64,000 nucleotides of DNA from Pseudoalteromonas sp. FUC4 (GTDB lineage: Bacteria > Pseudomonadota > Gammaproteobacteria > Enterobacterales > Alteromonadaceae), in NCBI RefSeq assembly GCF_008370255.1, contig NZ_SEUI01000001.1:27205-91204 (forward strand), read 5' to 3'. Position 1 is the stretch's first letter. Each line of letters starts with the position of its first letter. The notes under the pieces are model-generated. The model was not told the DNA's origin. It did no database searches and saw nothing but the letters and a program-made list of their open reading frames with translations. A program made the position numbers and the translations under genes. Shown here in pieces: positions 52,398 through 62,551 of this stretch.

Positions 52398-54989
52398 TTA
52401 GAAAGAAAAACTTACTTTAGTGTACAAGTAGCGGCCACGCGGGTTATGCACAGCTGATGCATAACCGTATAAATCGCCATCGCCATCACCAATTGCAAAT
52501 GGTGGCTCTTCATCAAATAAGTTATTAACACCTAAAGATATTTTAGCTGATTCAGTAATACGGTACGACGTTTGTAAATCAACAAGCGTTTGCGAGTCAA
52601 TCATACGTGAAGTATTGCTATCAAAGTCTAAATTGCCATCAAAGTCGATATCAGGCGTATCTTCAAATTCACCTACATAACTGATATTTACATTGGTGTT
52701 AAACTCACCAATTTCCCAGTTAGTTGAGAAAATAAAGCGATGCTCTGGGTAGCCATATTCCCCCGTGTAATCACGACCATTTTTTTCAAACTTATCTTGA
52801 TATGCCCACTCTAGATTGAATTTAAGTAAACCTAAGTCATCAAGAGAGTGGTTATAGTTTGCTGAAACATCAACACCAGATACTTCCTGCGACGATAAGT
52901 TTTTAAATGTGCTGTGTATTTTTTGTATTGTGCCTAAGCTTGCACCGCCTGTAGGGGCTAAACGGACACATACGGTACTATTTTGATTACCACATTCTGC
53001 AGCATAAATAGGACCAAATTCTTCTTCATCGATTTTGTTATCTTGAGTAATGCTCCATACATCAACACTTAAACCAAACTCAGTTGTTGGTGCCCAGATA
53101 ACGCCCACGTTCCATGATTCTGACTCTTCTGCTTTTAAATCAGGGTTACCAGAGAACTCAATGTTGTAATCAAGTGCTTGGCAATCTAATCCTGTTTGTT
53201 CACAGCGCTGCGTATCAACAAAAAATTGGCTTTTTTGTGATGGACCTAAGCCTATTTGCGCTAATGAAGGCGCTCTAAAGCCTTGCGCCCAAGAACCACG
53301 AACCGTTACTTCATCAGTCGGTGCCCAGCGCAGAGCTATTTTTGGATTTGTTGTTGTACCAAAGTCGCTATAATCATCGTAACGACCGGCTAATTGTAGT
53401 TCGAGGTTTTCAGCAAGTGGGATTGAGAACTCAACATATGCAGCGTATTGTTCACGATCTGCAGAAGCTGATACTGATTCAGTACCAAATATTAAACCAC
53501 GTTGAAATTGATCATCAGGAATGTCATTAACGTCTTCTTCTCGGTACTCAATACCTGCAGCCATCATTACTACATCGTCGCCAAAGCTGAATGCTTCGCC
53601 AGTAATGTTCGCATCAAAAGAGGTCATGTGAGACTCACCACGACGTACTAAGCTTGTTGTAATACGGTCAATTACAGCTGGGTCGTTATATGTGCCACCA
53701 AATGGATTGTAGTTTCCTGCATCAATTTCTTGTTGTAAGAAATCAGTACGCACCCAACCTTGTGTTCTATCACCTGTTTGAAGAGATTTGCTTCGGCCTT
53801 TTTGTACAGCGGTTTCCCAGCTCCAGTCATTAAACTCACCTCTAAGCCCTGCAACAAAGCGAAGAGTATCTGATTCAATATCCCATTGGCGTGCGCCAGC
53901 ATCAACTGTGCGGTAGCGACCAATTTGAATGTCTTCACCAAATGGATTGTTAGGGTGGTTAGCTGGGACAGTTAAGCCTGCATCTTCATCAAGTGGAGTA
54001 GGGGCTCCGGCCGCAACAGACGTATTGTGCTGTACTGCCATTTCTAAAAAGCCAGTAATACCGTTATCAAAGTTGTATTCAAATTGTGAAATAGCGCCTA
54101 CACGCTCAGATGCTGGGGCAACATATCCATATGGGCCGTAATCAAATAAACAGCTACCATTTGAAGTTGCATTTTCAACAGGACAGGCAGGGTCGATTGT
54201 TTTAACGTCATCGACGATAAAGTAGCCTGGGAAGCCACGAGATGAGCGAAAATCTTCACCACCATAAGGTGATTGATTTGCTGTACCTAAACTGCCCATT
54301 TCATCAGAAGAAAGAGATGTATTTTTAAAGTAATCGATAATCACTGACGCGCTACTTTTCTCGCTAGTAGTACCCCACACTAAACTTGCTGTTGTTTCTT
54401 CATAATTTGGACCATCAGTACCACCGTAGCCTAAATTAACCTCAACACCGTCAATGTCTTTTTTCAAGATAACGTTTACAACACCCGCTACTGCGTCTGA
54501 GCCGTAAATAGCAGAAGCGCCATCTTTTAGTATATCGATTCGCTCAATGGCAGAAACTGGGATACTGTTAATATCTACAAATGAGTTTGTGATACCTTCG
54601 GCAAATGCACTAATAGATACACGACGGCCATTGATTAGTACGAGCGTAGCATCAGCACCTAAGCCACGTAAACTAACAGCAGCAGACCCATTTGCAGTTG
54701 AATCTTGGTTGTTACCACGTGTTGAGAAAGTACCGCTACCCGCTACAGGCATTCTTTCGAGGAGTTGTTGTAGGTTGTCATAACCCATGTTCTCAATATC
54801 AGCTCTTCCGATTGATTGAACCGGAGAAGGTCCTTCGATATCTGAACGTTTGATCCGTGAGCCAGTTACTTCAATGCGCTCTACTTTTTTAGCTTCTTCA
54901 GCAGCGTAAGTTATTGTTGTAAAACCTGCTGAAAGTGCGATTGTAGCACCTGCAATTAAGCTAGGTGTAAATGCAGTTGATTGCTTCAT
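52398..54989 (-). CDS. TonB-dependent outer-membrane receptor
   Basis: This protein takes up a bulky substrate across the outer membrane using TonB energy. The 863 residues start with a signal peptide (cut near YAA at 30), a TonB-box-like segment (RIEVTGSRI at 38-46) and a plug domain (SIGRADIENMGYDNLQQLLERM, LVLINGRRV, RIDILKDGASAIYGSDAVAGV). A 22-strand-type barrel ends in the terminal aromatic YTKVSFSF. The sequence type resembles the large peptide/carbohydrate-linked TonB receptor group of Alteromonadales. No neighbouring enzymes or transporters hint at the ligand. Confidence 0.93.
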   Translation of the reverse strand: MKQSTAFTPSLIAGATIALSAGFTTITYAAEEAKKVERIEVTGSRIKRSDIEGPSPVQSIGRADIENMGYDNLQQLLERMPVAGSGTFSTRGNNQDSTANGSAAVSLRGLGADATLVLINGRRVSISAFAEGITNSFVDINSIPVSAIERIDILKDGASAIYGSDAVAGVVNVILKKDIDGVEVNLGYGGTDGPNYEETTASLVWGTTSEKSSASVIIDYFKNTSLSSDEMGSLGTANQSPYGGEDFRSSRGFPGYFIVDDVKTIDPACPVENATSNGSCLFDYGPYGYVAPASERVGAISQFEYNFDNGITGFLEMAVQHNTSVAAGAPTPLDEDAGLTVPANHPNNPFGEDIQIGRYRTVDAGARQWDIESDTLRFVAGLRGEFNDWSWETAVQKGRSKSLQTGDRTQGWVRTDFLQQEIDAGNYNPFGGTYNDPAVIDRITTSLVRRGESHMTSFDANITGEAFSFGDDVVMMAAGIEYREEDVNDIPDDQFQRGLIFGTESVSASADREQYAAYVEFSIPLAENLELQLAGRYDDYSDFGTTTNPKIALRWAPTDEVTVRGSWAQGFRAPSLAQIGLGPSQKSQFFVDTQRCEQTGLDCQALDYNIEFSGNPDLKAEESESWNVGVIWAPTTEFGLSVDVWSITQDNKIDEEEFGPIYAAECGNQNSTVCVRLAPTGGASLGTIQKIHSTFKNLSSQEVSGVDVSANYNHSLDDLGLLKFNLEWAYQDKFEKNGRDYTGEYGYPEHRFIFSTNWEIGEFNTNVNISYVGEFEDTPDIDFDGNLDFDSNTSRMIDSQTLVDLQTSYRITESAKISLGVNNLFDEEPPFAIGDGDGDLYGYASAVHNPRGRYLYTKVSFSF

Positions 54990-55028
54990 CCTTAAGTCCT
55001 TGTTGATATGTTATAAATTTAGTTGCTC

Positions 55029-55084
55029 TATACCAATCCTTTTTAAATTGTTAAATAAATCTCGTATTTAAGCGGATTGATATA
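55029..55084. repeat. Short palindromic element upstream of the TonB receptor
   Basis: TATACCAATCC (55029-55039) and GGATTGATATA (55074-55084) are inverted 11-bp arms with one mismatch around 34 bp. The same TA[CT]CAATC[CG] end motif begins the element after putP and appears at 56793 after ratB, so these may be related repeat ends. Confidence 0.55.
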
Positions 55085-55369
55085 ACAAGCGAGGATATTA
55101 ATATCATGTAACTTAAGTGTTAGCAATTAGACTGAAATGTGATTTTAGTATGGTTTTTTGTATGATTTTAAAACAGATTTTATGCGCTGAAGAAGTTTGA
55201 AATAGGCGCATATGCTTTATTTTGGAAATAACAAATACAGCCTAAATGCGAGTAATAATTAAATTAATTAATTCACAATAAAACTGTAATAAATTATTTA
55301 TATGTATATTCTGAATGAATAGCAATCTTGTTGTATATTAATAAAGCAAATAATAATTAATTTTTTAAT

Positions 55370-55398
55370 AAAAAAACGCCTAACTTATTAGTTAGGCG
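55370..55398 (-). terminator. Terminator of smpB
   Basis: On the minus strand CGCCTAAC, 6-nt loop, GTTAGGCG is followed by a T-run, 7 bp after the smpB stop. Confidence 0.9.
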
Positions 55399-55404
55399 CT
55401 GTGC

Positions 55405-55884
55405 TTATACTTTGTGTTTCATTAAGCGTTCTTTTTCGCGAGACCAATCTTTATTTTTCCCGTCGTCACGTTTATCGTGCAACTTTTTACCTTTTGCTAG
55501 ATGAAATTCAAGTTTTACCCAGCATTTTTTCCAGTACATAGCTGTAGCAATTAATGAATAGCCATCTCGCTCTGTTGCACCGAGTAGACGGTCAAGTTCG
55601 CGTCTGCTTAATAGTAACTTACGATAACGCAAAGGATCGCAAATTACATGGGTTGAAGCACTATTAAGTGGCTGGATTTGCGCGCCAAGCAAAAATGCTT
55701 CGCCATTTTTAAGATGAATATAAGTTTCGGTGATGTTTACCTTACCAGCTCGGATGCTTTTAACTTCCCAGCCTTGTAGTTCAACACCTGCTTCAAACTT
55801 ATCGTGTAAAAAATACTCATGTCGCGCTTTTTTGTTTAGCGCGATGGTATTACTTGTCGATTTTGATGAATTTTTCTTAGCCAT
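55405..55884 (-). CDS. smpB: tmRNA-binding protein SmpB
   Basis: SmpB binds tmRNA and guides it to stalled ribosomes for trans-translation. The 159-residue protein has the family length and motifs: [36 protein letters not shown], and a basic C-terminal tail ([20 protein letters not shown]) that enters the mRNA channel. No ssrA gene is visible in the window. It is divergent from ratA. Confidence 0.97.
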   Translation of the reverse strand: MAKKNSSKSTSNTIALNKKARHEYFLHDKFEAGVELQGWEVKSIRAGKVNITETYIHLKNGEAFLLGAQIQPLNSASTHVICDPLRYRKLLLSRRELDRLLGATERDGYSLIATAMYWKKCWVKLEFHLAKGKKLHDKRDDGKNKDWSREKERLMKHKV

Positions 55885-56030
55885 AGTGCCCTATAATATA
55901 CGTAATGTGAGATGTTTTATATCGATTTTTTAATAATGCTTTTAAAAATTAAGCTTTAACTTAAGCAGCATGAAAATTTGGGGAAACGCGCAAAGCTTGC
56001 TAAAATTCCTCCACACAGTTGGGAGTGAGT

Positions 56031-56471
56031 ATGCCACAAATAGAAAAAAGTGCGCTGGTTATGTACAGCACTAAAGAGATGTTTGATCTAGTTAATGATG
56101 TAGAAGCTTATTCACAGTTTTTACCAAATTGTTCAGACTCAAAAATTGTTTCACAGCACGATAATAACATGACCGCGAGTTTAGAAATATCTAAGGCGGG
56201 TATAAAAAAGTGGTTTACCACCGAAAACACCTTTGTTGATGAACAAACCGTGTTGCTGCGCCTTGTTGATGGTCCATTTAAGATGTTAAAAGGGCGCTGG
56301 CACTTTCAAGCGCTTGATACTAAAGCTTGTAAAGTACAGTTAGAGTTAGAGTTTGAATTTTCAAGTAAGTTAATAGAGCTTGCCTTTGGAAAGATTTTTA
56401 ACGATGTAGCAAAAAATATGGTGAGTGCATTTACTCAACGTGCAAAACAGATTTATGGAGCGCGAGTATGA
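56031..56471 (+). CDS. ratA: START-domain ribosome-associated protein RatA
   Basis: RatA (YfjG) is a small START/polyketide cyclase-like protein. In E. coli it is reported to bind the 50S subunit and block subunit joining; its relatives are linked to coenzyme Q. The start is the ATG at 56031 after GGGAG. The 146 residues show the family segments EMFDLVNDVEAYSQFLPNCSDS, LEISKAGIKKWFTTEN and the terminal helix ending FTQRAKQIYG. It overlaps ratB by 4 nt and is divergent from smpB, the usual arrangement. Confidence 0.93.
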   Translation: MPQIEKSALVMYSTKEMFDLVNDVEAYSQFLPNCSDSKIVSQHDNNMTASLEISKAGIKKWFTTENTFVDEQTVLLRLVDGPFKMLKGRWHFQALDTKACKVQLELEFEFSSKLIELAFGKIFNDVAKNMVSAFTQRAKQIYGARV

Positions 56472-56791
56472 TCAATGTTGAGGTGGTCTTTGCATTACCG
56501 ACCACGGCCACGTGTTTATCAATTGAAGTGCCACAAGGGACTACCGTCGAGCAAGCTGTTATTCAGTCCGGTATTATAGAAAAGTGCCCAGAAATAGATG
56601 CCACATCACTAACGTTAGGTGTGTGGAATCGAACTGTAAAAGCTAACTATGAGCTAAAAGATGGTGACCGTATAGAAATATACCGCCCATTAATTGCAGA
56701 CCCTAAAGATGCGCGCAGAAAGCGTGCTGAAAAAGCAAAAGAAGAGGGGCGTGCAAATAAAATAACGGGTGGTCGCCCACTCGAGAAGTAA
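56468..56791 (+). CDS. ratB: RnfH-family ubiquitin-like protein RatB
   Basis: This is a small beta-grasp protein of the RnfH/UPF0125 family found with ratA; its role is not firmly known. The 107 residues include VEVVFALPTTATCLSIEVPQG near the N-terminus (split by charges), LGVWNRTVKANYELKDGDRIEIYRPL and the basic tail DPKDARRKRAEKAKEEGR. The ATG overlaps the ratA stop. Confidence 0.92.
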   Translation: MINVEVVFALPTTATCLSIEVPQGTTVEQAVIQSGIIEKCPEIDATSLTLGVWNRTVKANYELKDGDRIEIYRPLIADPKDARRKRAEKAKEEGRANKITGGRPLEK

Positions 56792-56880
56792 TACCAATCG
56801 GCATAAACTTCGAACAATTTGACAGATTATATCTCACGCTAACGTTGTTTAAAGTTGTAAAAGCTTTTAAATGAACCAGT

Positions 56881-56910
56881 AAAAAAGGTGAGCCAGGCTC
56901 ACCTTTTTTA
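56881..56910. terminator. Terminator between ratB and bamE
   Basis: AAAAAAGGTGAGCC, 1-nt loop, GGCTCACCTTTTTT; symmetric, serves both convergent genes. Confidence 0.93.
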
Positions 56911-56923
56911 CTAACTGAGACGT

Positions 56924-57283
56924 TTATTGCTCTAGCGGTGTATTAAAGTTTTCAGGTTGGTCATAATCACCTGAGATTGAAACTAACTTTTCATTTTCAA
57001 AGTTAATTACTAACTCTTTATTTTGCTCGTTTTTACGGCCTTTATTGAAGCTGTAAATATAACGCCAAGTATTATTATCAAAGGCGTCCTCGGCAATAGG
57101 TCTACCTAATACATAAATAACTTGCTCTCGAGTCATATTTACACGAAGTTTTTCAACATCAGATTGCTCTAAAAAGTTGCCTTGTGGGATGTTAATTCGG
57201 TATACCCAGCTAGAGCAACCAGCTGCTGAGCTAAGTGTTAAAGCAACGATAAGCCAAAGAGAAAAAGTTTTTAACGACTGCAT
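56924..57283 (-). CDS. bamE: Outer-membrane assembly lipoprotein BamE (SmpA)
   Basis: BamE stabilises the BamD-BamA part of the outer-membrane protein assembly machine. The 119 residues have a lipoprotein signal (AAGC lipobox, lipidated C23) and the family motif RINIPQGNFLEQSDVEKL. MTREQVIYVLGRPIAEDAF and WRYIYSF follow. It stands alone, convergent with ratB. Confidence 0.96.
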   Translation of the reverse strand: MQSLKTFSLWLIVALTLSSAAGCSSWVYRINIPQGNFLEQSDVEKLRVNMTREQVIYVLGRPIAEDAFDNNTWRYIYSFNKGRKNEQNKELVINFENEKLVSISGDYDQPENFNTPLEQ

Positions 57284-57390
57284 TGTTAGTTGTGATCCTT
57301 ATTTTTTATAATCTGCATGATACCGATTAGTCACTGAAGGTAAAACCCTTTTAAGCAATTGTTTTGTGTTAAGGGCGTTAAGGTAATGAT

Positions 57391-57720
57391 TTGACCACTA
57401 ATAATGAAAAAAGTTTACAACACATCGAAACGAATATTTTAAAAACTGAGTCCATTTGGTTTTTATATATAGTTGAAACGCGATTAGGTCATTGGTACAC
57501 CGGGATCACGACTAATGTTGAAAAACGTTTTGCAACTCATCAAGCCGGGAAAGGGGCTAAAAACCTTAAAGGGAAAGGGCCGCTTTTACTTATCCATCAA
57601 CAACAAGTGGGCAATAAAAGTGAAGCGAGTAAGCTTGAATATCAATTAAAAAAGCTCACTAGAGCCAAAAAGGAAGCATACGTTTTAGCATTTAATAGAG
57701 GCGATAGTGAAAACGCTTAG
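57391..57720 (+). CDS. GIY-YIG nuclease-fold protein (UPF0213/YhbQ type)
   Basis: This small GIY-YIG domain protein may cut or bind DNA; its cellular role is not established. It starts at TTG after AAGG. After a non-conserved 22-residue N-terminus, the 109 residues contain WFLYIVETRLGHWYTGITTNVEKR (GIY and YIG positions as LYI and YTG, catalytic R in KRFATHQ). A conserved E (SKLEYQLKKLTRAKKEAYV) and basic C-terminal helix complete the fold. Confidence 0.88.
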   Translation: MTTNNEKSLQHIETNILKTESIWFLYIVETRLGHWYTGITTNVEKRFATHQAGKGAKNLKGKGPLLLIHQQQVGNKSEASKLEYQLKKLTRAKKEAYVLAFNRGDSENA

Positions 57721-57742
57721 CTTGTTCAAAATAAGTATATTG

Positions 57743-57784
57743 GTTGTGAGAAAAAACTATCTTAGTATAGTCTTTGCTCACAAC
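57743..57784. terminator. Hairpin between the GIY-YIG and chemoreceptor genes
   Basis: The outer arms GTTGTGAG/CTCACAAC enclose an inner stem ACTAT/ATAGT. It lies in the 86-bp gap between convergent genes, so a shared transcription-end role is likely although a classic T-run is absent. Confidence 0.5.
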
Positions 57785-57806
57785 AGACGTGCAGTACTAT
57801 AGCTAC

Positions 57807-59726
57807 TTAGCGGTGTTTTTCAAAGGTAGCTACAAGTGCATCAAGTGTTTGAGCGCTGTTTGCTAAGTCTCGAATAGCTTGCTCTGTATTGATTTGTTCG
57901 CTCATTGCTTTATCGCTAATTTCGCTAATCTGTTCAATATTACGACTTACATCGGCAACCACATTACTTTGCTGCTCAGTTGCAGTCGCTATGAGCGTAG
58001 CCATATCGTTTATCTCATTGGCTGTTTCGGTTATCGTATCGAGTAATTCTACTGAGTTTTGCATAGCACCAACGCTTTGCTGTGCTTTATCTTTCGATTG
58101 ACCAATATCGTTAACTACATCGTCAGATATTCTTGTAAGCTCTTCAATCATAGATTGGATTTCGGTGGTTGATTGTGATGTGCGGTTTGCCAGTGCACGT
58201 ACTTCATCAGCAACAACAGCAAAGCCTCGTCCATGTTCCCCTGCGCGAGCAGATTCAATAGCCGCATTTAAAGCAAGTAGATTAGTTTGATCCGATATAC
58301 CTCTAATTGAGTCAACAATACTTGCAATATCAACTGTCTTTTTAGATAGCAAAGTTACTTGCTCTGTAATGCCATCAATATCGCTGGCAAGGGCTGAGAT
58401 AGTTGCTTGGCTTTGTAATACTTGGTTGTGGCTCTGAATTGTATTTTCGCGGCTGCTATCGGTTAACTTAGCTGTATTTGCAGCACTTTGCGCTATTTCT
58501 TGCACTGTCGCGCCCATTTCGTTGATTGCTGCTGCGACAGAGATTGTTTGCTCTTTTTGGTGATCTATTGCTTGAGAGTTTCGTTTTGCTTGTTCAAATA
58601 CATGATCAGAGCTTTGGCGTATATCGTGGCTTTCGCTTGCAACTTGAGTAATCGCCGTTTCTATTTTATTAATAAACTGATTAAAGCCATTACTTAGGTT
58701 GTTAAGCTCTGGTTGGCTTGACTCTGGTAAGCGATACGCTAAGTTTGCATCGCCAGAGCCTAATCGTGAAAATAACTCAGCCATTTTAGAAAGTGGAGAT
58801 GAAAGTGAGCGTGCAAGTAAGTAACTAATCAAACTAGCAACTAATGCTGTAATTATCGTAAAGGTAAAAATTTGCCATTGTAAGGTATTCACACTTGCGA
58901 AGACTTCACTTTTTGGCACTTGAGCTACAACATATAAATCGGTATTTTTAATTGGCGTAGCAGCGACAAGAGTGGGTTCGCCATTTAAGCTGATTTCTTC
59001 TAGCGCAAAGCCATTACTATTAAATAGTTGGCTGTGGATATTTGCAGTATATAAATCATCAATATTTGCTTTAGCTACTTTACTTGCATCTTTATGAAGC
59101 TGAATCAATCCACTTTTATCGGCTATAAATACAAAACCTGTTTGCTCAATTTTAAATTGCTGTAATAGCTTTTGCATATCAGTGATACTTTTTGCAAGAC
59201 CTGCTAAACCAGTACCATTAGCCTGCTGATGATTTATAAACATTTTTACATCATTGGCTGATTCTTGATAAATACTTATAGAGTAAGGTTGCTTTGATTG
59301 CTTAAAAGCAAAAAACCAGCCATCGGCTGCATCGTTTTTTAACACTCGTAAAAAACCATGCTGATTCCAATACTGTGCAGTCTCTCTATTTGCCCAAGAT
59401 GCTGTTGCTAAATCGTATTGTTGGGCAACACGATTTAATTCTTTCAATAATAAAGTGTCGTCTTGATTACTAGACTGAGCCCATTGTAAAACAAATTCGT
59501 TTGATGATAGTTGCTGAGCAGCACCGAGTAACTCGTTGATTTCACCGCCTATGTGATTGCTGATTGTTTGCAGTTTACTAGGAAGCTCTGACTCGATCAT
59601 ACGTTGCTCAATTATGTCTTTAGAGCTGTATAAAGAGGTCAAGCCAATCAGTGCCGCTACGCATATAGCAATAACACTGCCTAAAGCTGTGATTTTTTGA
59701 GTAATAGAAAGGTTTTGTATCGTCAT
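57807..59726 (-). CDS. Methyl-accepting chemotaxis protein
   Basis: This transmembrane chemoreceptor feeds the CheA/CheW array encoded at 25-34 kb. The 639 residues have a first membrane helix (about 10-32), a periplasmic Cache-like ligand domain (about 33-275), a second membrane helix (about 280-302), a HAMP domain and a cytoplasmic signalling domain. That domain has the hairpin tip ([30 protein letters not shown] in two halves), identical to the MCP consensus. There is no C-terminal CheR-docking pentapeptide; it ends EKHR. The ligand is unknown. I see no clear sigma-28 promoter upstream. Confidence 0.95.
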   Translation of the reverse strand: MTIQNLSITQKITALGSVIAICVAALIGLTSLYSSKDIIEQRMIESELPSKLQTISNHIGGEINELLGAAQQLSSNEFVLQWAQSSNQDDTLLLKELNRVAQQYDLATASWANRETAQYWNQHGFLRVLKNDAADGWFFAFKQSKQPYSISIYQESANDVKMFINHQQANGTGLAGLAKSITDMQKLLQQFKIEQTGFVFIADKSGLIQLHKDASKVAKANIDDLYTANIHSQLFNSNGFALEEISLNGEPTLVAATPIKNTDLYVVAQVPKSEVFASVNTLQWQIFTFTIITALVASLISYLLARSLSSPLSKMAELFSRLGSGDANLAYRLPESSQPELNNLSNGFNQFINKIETAITQVASESHDIRQSSDHVFEQAKRNSQAIDHQKEQTISVAAAINEMGATVQEIAQSAANTAKLTDSSRENTIQSHNQVLQSQATISALASDIDGITEQVTLLSKKTVDIASIVDSIRGISDQTNLLALNAAIESARAGEHGRGFAVVADEVRALANRTSQSTTEIQSMIEELTRISDDVVNDIGQSKDKAQQSVGAMQNSVELLDTITETANEINDMATLIATATEQQSNVVADVSRNIEQISEISDKAMSEQINTEQAIRDLANSAQTLDALVATFEKHR

Positions 59727-59853
59727 GATATTAATTAATTTTACAACTGAGTAGAGGGTTATATTAGCACATTATTTATTTTGAGCTAAATATTGCCTAC
59801 TGCGAAATGAATAGAAGGTAGCGTGGTATGGTTAAAGTTTTATGAATATGCAT

Positions 59854-59885
59854 AAAAAAGCCCATATGCAAAGCATATAGGCTTG
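59854..59885 (-). terminator. Terminator of ilvC
   Basis: On the minus strand GCCTATATGC, TTT, GCATATGGGC then a T-run; about 33 bp after the ilvC stop. Confidence 0.9.
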
Positions 59886-59918
59886 GTTTCTAACAAGCGA
59901 AACATTTATTGTTTAGGG

Positions 59919-61391
59919 TTAAACAATCTTTTTCATTGCTGACATGTAGCCACGTAATTTAGCACCTACTTTTTCAACTGGGTGCTCACGAAGGGCGGCG
60001 TTAATTTGAATTAATGTTTGGTTATCAACTTGGTTACTGTGCTCGCCAAGACCTTTACCAATAACATCTGTATCAATGTTTTTCATAAAATCTGCAAGTA
60101 ATGGTAAACATGCATGGTTATATAAGTAACATCCATACTCTGCAGTGTCAGAAATTGTACGGTTCATTTCAAAAAGCTTTTTGCGTGCAATAGTATTGGC
60201 AATTAATGGCGTTTCATGTAAAGACTCGTAGTAAGCTGACTCTTCAATAATACCGGCTGCTGTCATGGTTTCAAAAGCAAGTTCAACACCTGCTTTTACC
60301 ATTGCTACCATTAAAATACCGTTATCAAAAAATTCTTGTTCAGAGATTTCTACATCGCCAGCAGGGGTCTTTTCAAAGTTAGTCTCTGCTGTTTCTGCGC
60401 GCCATTTAAGTAAGTTTACGTCATCGTTATTCCAGTCTTCCATCATGGTGCGTGAAAAAGTGCCATCGATGATGTCATCTTGATGCTTATTATAAAGCGG
60501 GCGCATAATTAGTTTTAGCTCTTCGCTTAGTTCGAACGCTTTTACTTTTGCAGGGTTTGATAAACGGTCAAGCATGTTTGTAACGCCGCCGTACTTAAGT
60601 GCTTCGGTAATTACTTCCCAGCCGTACTGAATTAGTTTTGATGCATAACCCGCATCAACCCCTTTTTCTACCATTTTATCAAAACATAAAATAGAGCCAG
60701 TTTGTAACATGCCACATAAAATGGTTTGTTCGCCCATAAGATCTGACTTAACTTCAGCAATAAATGATGATTTAAGTACACCAGCACGGTGTCCACCAGT
60801 TCCTGCTGCATACGCTTTCGCTTGTGCTAAACCAAGACCTTGAGGGTCATTTTCTGGGTGAACAGCAATTAGAGTTGGTACACCAAAACCGCGTTTGTAT
60901 TCTTCACGTACTTCAGACCCAGGACACTTAGGCGCAACCATGATTACAGTAATGTCTTCACGCACTTGCATGCCTTCTTCAACAATATTAAAGCCATGAG
61001 AGTAGGCAAGTGTAGAGTCTTTTTTCATCAGTGGCATAATCGCACTAACTACAGCGGTATGTTGCTTATCTGGCGTTAAATTAAGTACTACATCAGCTGT
61101 TGGGATTAGTTCTTCGTAAGTGCCAACAGTAAAGCCGTTTTCAGATGCGTTCAAAAATGATTGACGACGCTCAGAAATAGCTGATGCGCGTAATGTGTAA
61201 GAAACATCTAAACCAGAGTCACGTAAGTTTAAGCCTTGGTTTAAACCTTGTGCGCCACAGCCTACAATAACTAGCTTTTTACCTTTAAGTGCATCAACGC
61301 CATCGGCAAATTCGCCTGCGTCCATAAATTCACATTGCGCTAATTGCGCTAATTGTTCGCGTAAAGGTAAGGTATTGAAATAATTCGCCAT
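59919..61391 (-). CDS. ilvC: Ketol-acid reductoisomerase IlvC
   Basis: IlvC converts acetolactate and acetohydroxybutyrate to dihydroxy acids with NADPH and Mg2+, the second step of branched-chain amino acid synthesis. At 490 residues it is the long, class II enzyme as in E. coli, with a duplicated knotted domain. Motifs: the Rossmann segment [52 protein letters not shown] and [14 protein letters not shown]. It is divergent from its regulator ilvY across a 138-bp gap. Confidence 0.97.
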   Translation of the reverse strand: MANYFNTLPLREQLAQLAQCEFMDAGEFADGVDALKGKKLVIVGCGAQGLNQGLNLRDSGLDVSYTLRASAISERRQSFLNASENGFTVGTYEELIPTADVVLNLTPDKQHTAVVSAIMPLMKKDSTLAYSHGFNIVEEGMQVREDITVIMVAPKCPGSEVREEYKRGFGVPTLIAVHPENDPQGLGLAQAKAYAAGTGGHRAGVLKSSFIAEVKSDLMGEQTILCGMLQTGSILCFDKMVEKGVDAGYASKLIQYGWEVITEALKYGGVTNMLDRLSNPAKVKAFELSEELKLIMRPLYNKHQDDIIDGTFSRTMMEDWNNDDVNLLKWRAETAETNFEKTPAGDVEISEQEFFDNGILMVAMVKAGVELAFETMTAAGIIEESAYYESLHETPLIANTIARKKLFEMNRTISDTAEYGCYLYNHACLPLLADFMKNIDTDVIGKGLGEHSNQVDNQTLIQINAALREHPVEKVGAKLRGYMSAMKKIV

Positions 61392-61413
61392 TGTTAGTGT
61401 CCTATAAAGTCAT

Positions 61414-61450
61414 GTTTGTTAGATGCGCAATGTTTACTGCGCTTACAAAC
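61414..61450. promoter_or_regulatory. Extended dyad upstream of ilvC
   Basis: GCGCA (61425-61429) and TGCGC (61438-61442) are inverted and enclosed by a second pair GTTTGT (61414-61419) / ACAAAC (61445-61450). It lies 23 bp upstream of ilvC in the shared ilvC/ilvY region and is a candidate operator or leader structure. Confidence 0.5.
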
Positions 61451-61501
61451 ACCATATGTAAAATCGTTGCTTGCGTAAAATGATATATTTGAATTAAAGT
61501 G

Positions 61502-61516
61502 TTTCATAATGTGAAA
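61502..61516. promoter_or_regulatory. Possible IlvY binding site
   Basis: TTTCATAATGTGAAA is a 5-bp-arm palindrome with the T-N11-A shape of LysR-family sites, 14 bp before the ilvY start in the divergent region. Confidence 0.5.
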
Positions 61517-61529
61517 TACAGGGGGTTGG

Positions 61530-62435
61530 ATGGAACATAAGCACTTAAACTACTTTTTAGCGTTGGCTAAAACACTTCACTTTGGGCGCGCAAGTGAGCT
61601 TTGCCACATAAGCGCACCCACTTTGAGCCGAAATATAAAGCATTTGGAAGAAGAAGTTGGAGTGGCGTTGTTTATCCGCGATAACCGAAGCGTTAAATTA
61701 ACGCGTGAGGGGGAGTCGTTTATTGATTACGCCACGGCAACGCTTGCTAATTGGCAACGTTTTAAAACGAATGTAAAAGATCCACAACAGCATATTTACG
61801 GCAAAGTAAGTATTTATTGTTCTGTAACTGCATCTTATAGTTTTTTATATCAAATATTAGAGCAACTTCGTGCGCAGCATCAGTACATAGAAATAACATT
61901 AAATACCGGTGACCCTGCACTTGCTATAAATCGTGTGCTAGATGGCCACGAATTAATGGCAATTGCGGCTAAGCCTAATAAATTACCGTCGCAAATTGCC
62001 TTTGTTGATATTGGGCACTCACCACTTTTATTAATTGGCCCAAAAATTCAATGTCCGATCACACAAAAGCTTACACAAAATAGTGATGACATTAATTGGT
62101 CTGATTTAGAGTTTATTGTCCCAGAACAAGGTTTTTCTCGCCAAAGGTTAGAGCACTGGTGGCGCAAAAATAATATTCACGGAAAAATCTACGCTCAAGT
62201 TGCAGGACATGAAGCAATGGTATCTATGGTGAGCTTAGGACTAGGTGTCGCTATGGTCCCTAAAATAGTGCTAGATAACAGCCCGCTACAAGATAAGGTA
62301 CAAATCCTAACACCAAAAATGCAAGCACCTGAAGGGTTTGATATCGGTTTGGCGGTATTAAGGAAAGAGTTAAATGACCCTGCAATCAGTGCGTTGTGGA
62401 ATATTGCGCAAACTTTAGAGGCAAAAGCGATTTAA
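61530..62435 (+). CDS. ilvY: LysR-type activator IlvY
   Basis: IlvY activates ilvC when its substrates are present and represses itself. The 301 residues have an N-terminal winged helix (HKHLNYFLALAKTLHFGRAS, CHISAPTLSRNIKHLEEEVG) and a LysR substrate domain. Divergence from ilvC over 138 bp is the classic arrangement and supports the name. The ATG follows GGGGG. Confidence 0.94.
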   Translation: MEHKHLNYFLALAKTLHFGRASELCHISAPTLSRNIKHLEEEVGVALFIRDNRSVKLTREGESFIDYATATLANWQRFKTNVKDPQQHIYGKVSIYCSVTASYSFLYQILEQLRAQHQYIEITLNTGDPALAINRVLDGHELMAIAAKPNKLPSQIAFVDIGHSPLLLIGPKIQCPITQKLTQNSDDINWSDLEFIVPEQGFSRQRLEHWWRKNNIHGKIYAQVAGHEAMVSMVSLGLGVAMVPKIVLDNSPLQDKVQILTPKMQAPEGFDIGLAVLRKELNDPAISALWNIAQTLEAKAI

Positions 62436-62551
62436 TGCGCGCAGAGAATAAGCAAGTTAGTTAAATAGTATGAATATAGGTTGCGTATAAGTTTACTATT
62501 ACTTAACATTGAGCGCTAATAATAAAAACAATGACGCTTGAGAGTTTATTT

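Larger units (their letters stand above)
54990..55404. other. Intergenic region upstream of the TonB receptor
   Basis: 415 bp of AT-rich DNA between two minus-strand genes. It holds the receptor's promoter area, the palindromic repeat at 55029-55084 and the smpB terminator. No supported open frame. Confidence 0.6.

Noticed and set aside
55405-56030. ssrA (tmRNA) gene near smpB
   Set aside because: No tRNA-like ends or tag-peptide frame could be recognised in the flanking non-coding DNA.
59727-59800. Sigma-28 or sigma-54 promoter for the chemoreceptor gene
   Set aside because: GCTAATAT has the wrong spacing from the nearest TAAA-like box, and GG/GC pairs are 9 nt apart rather than 10.
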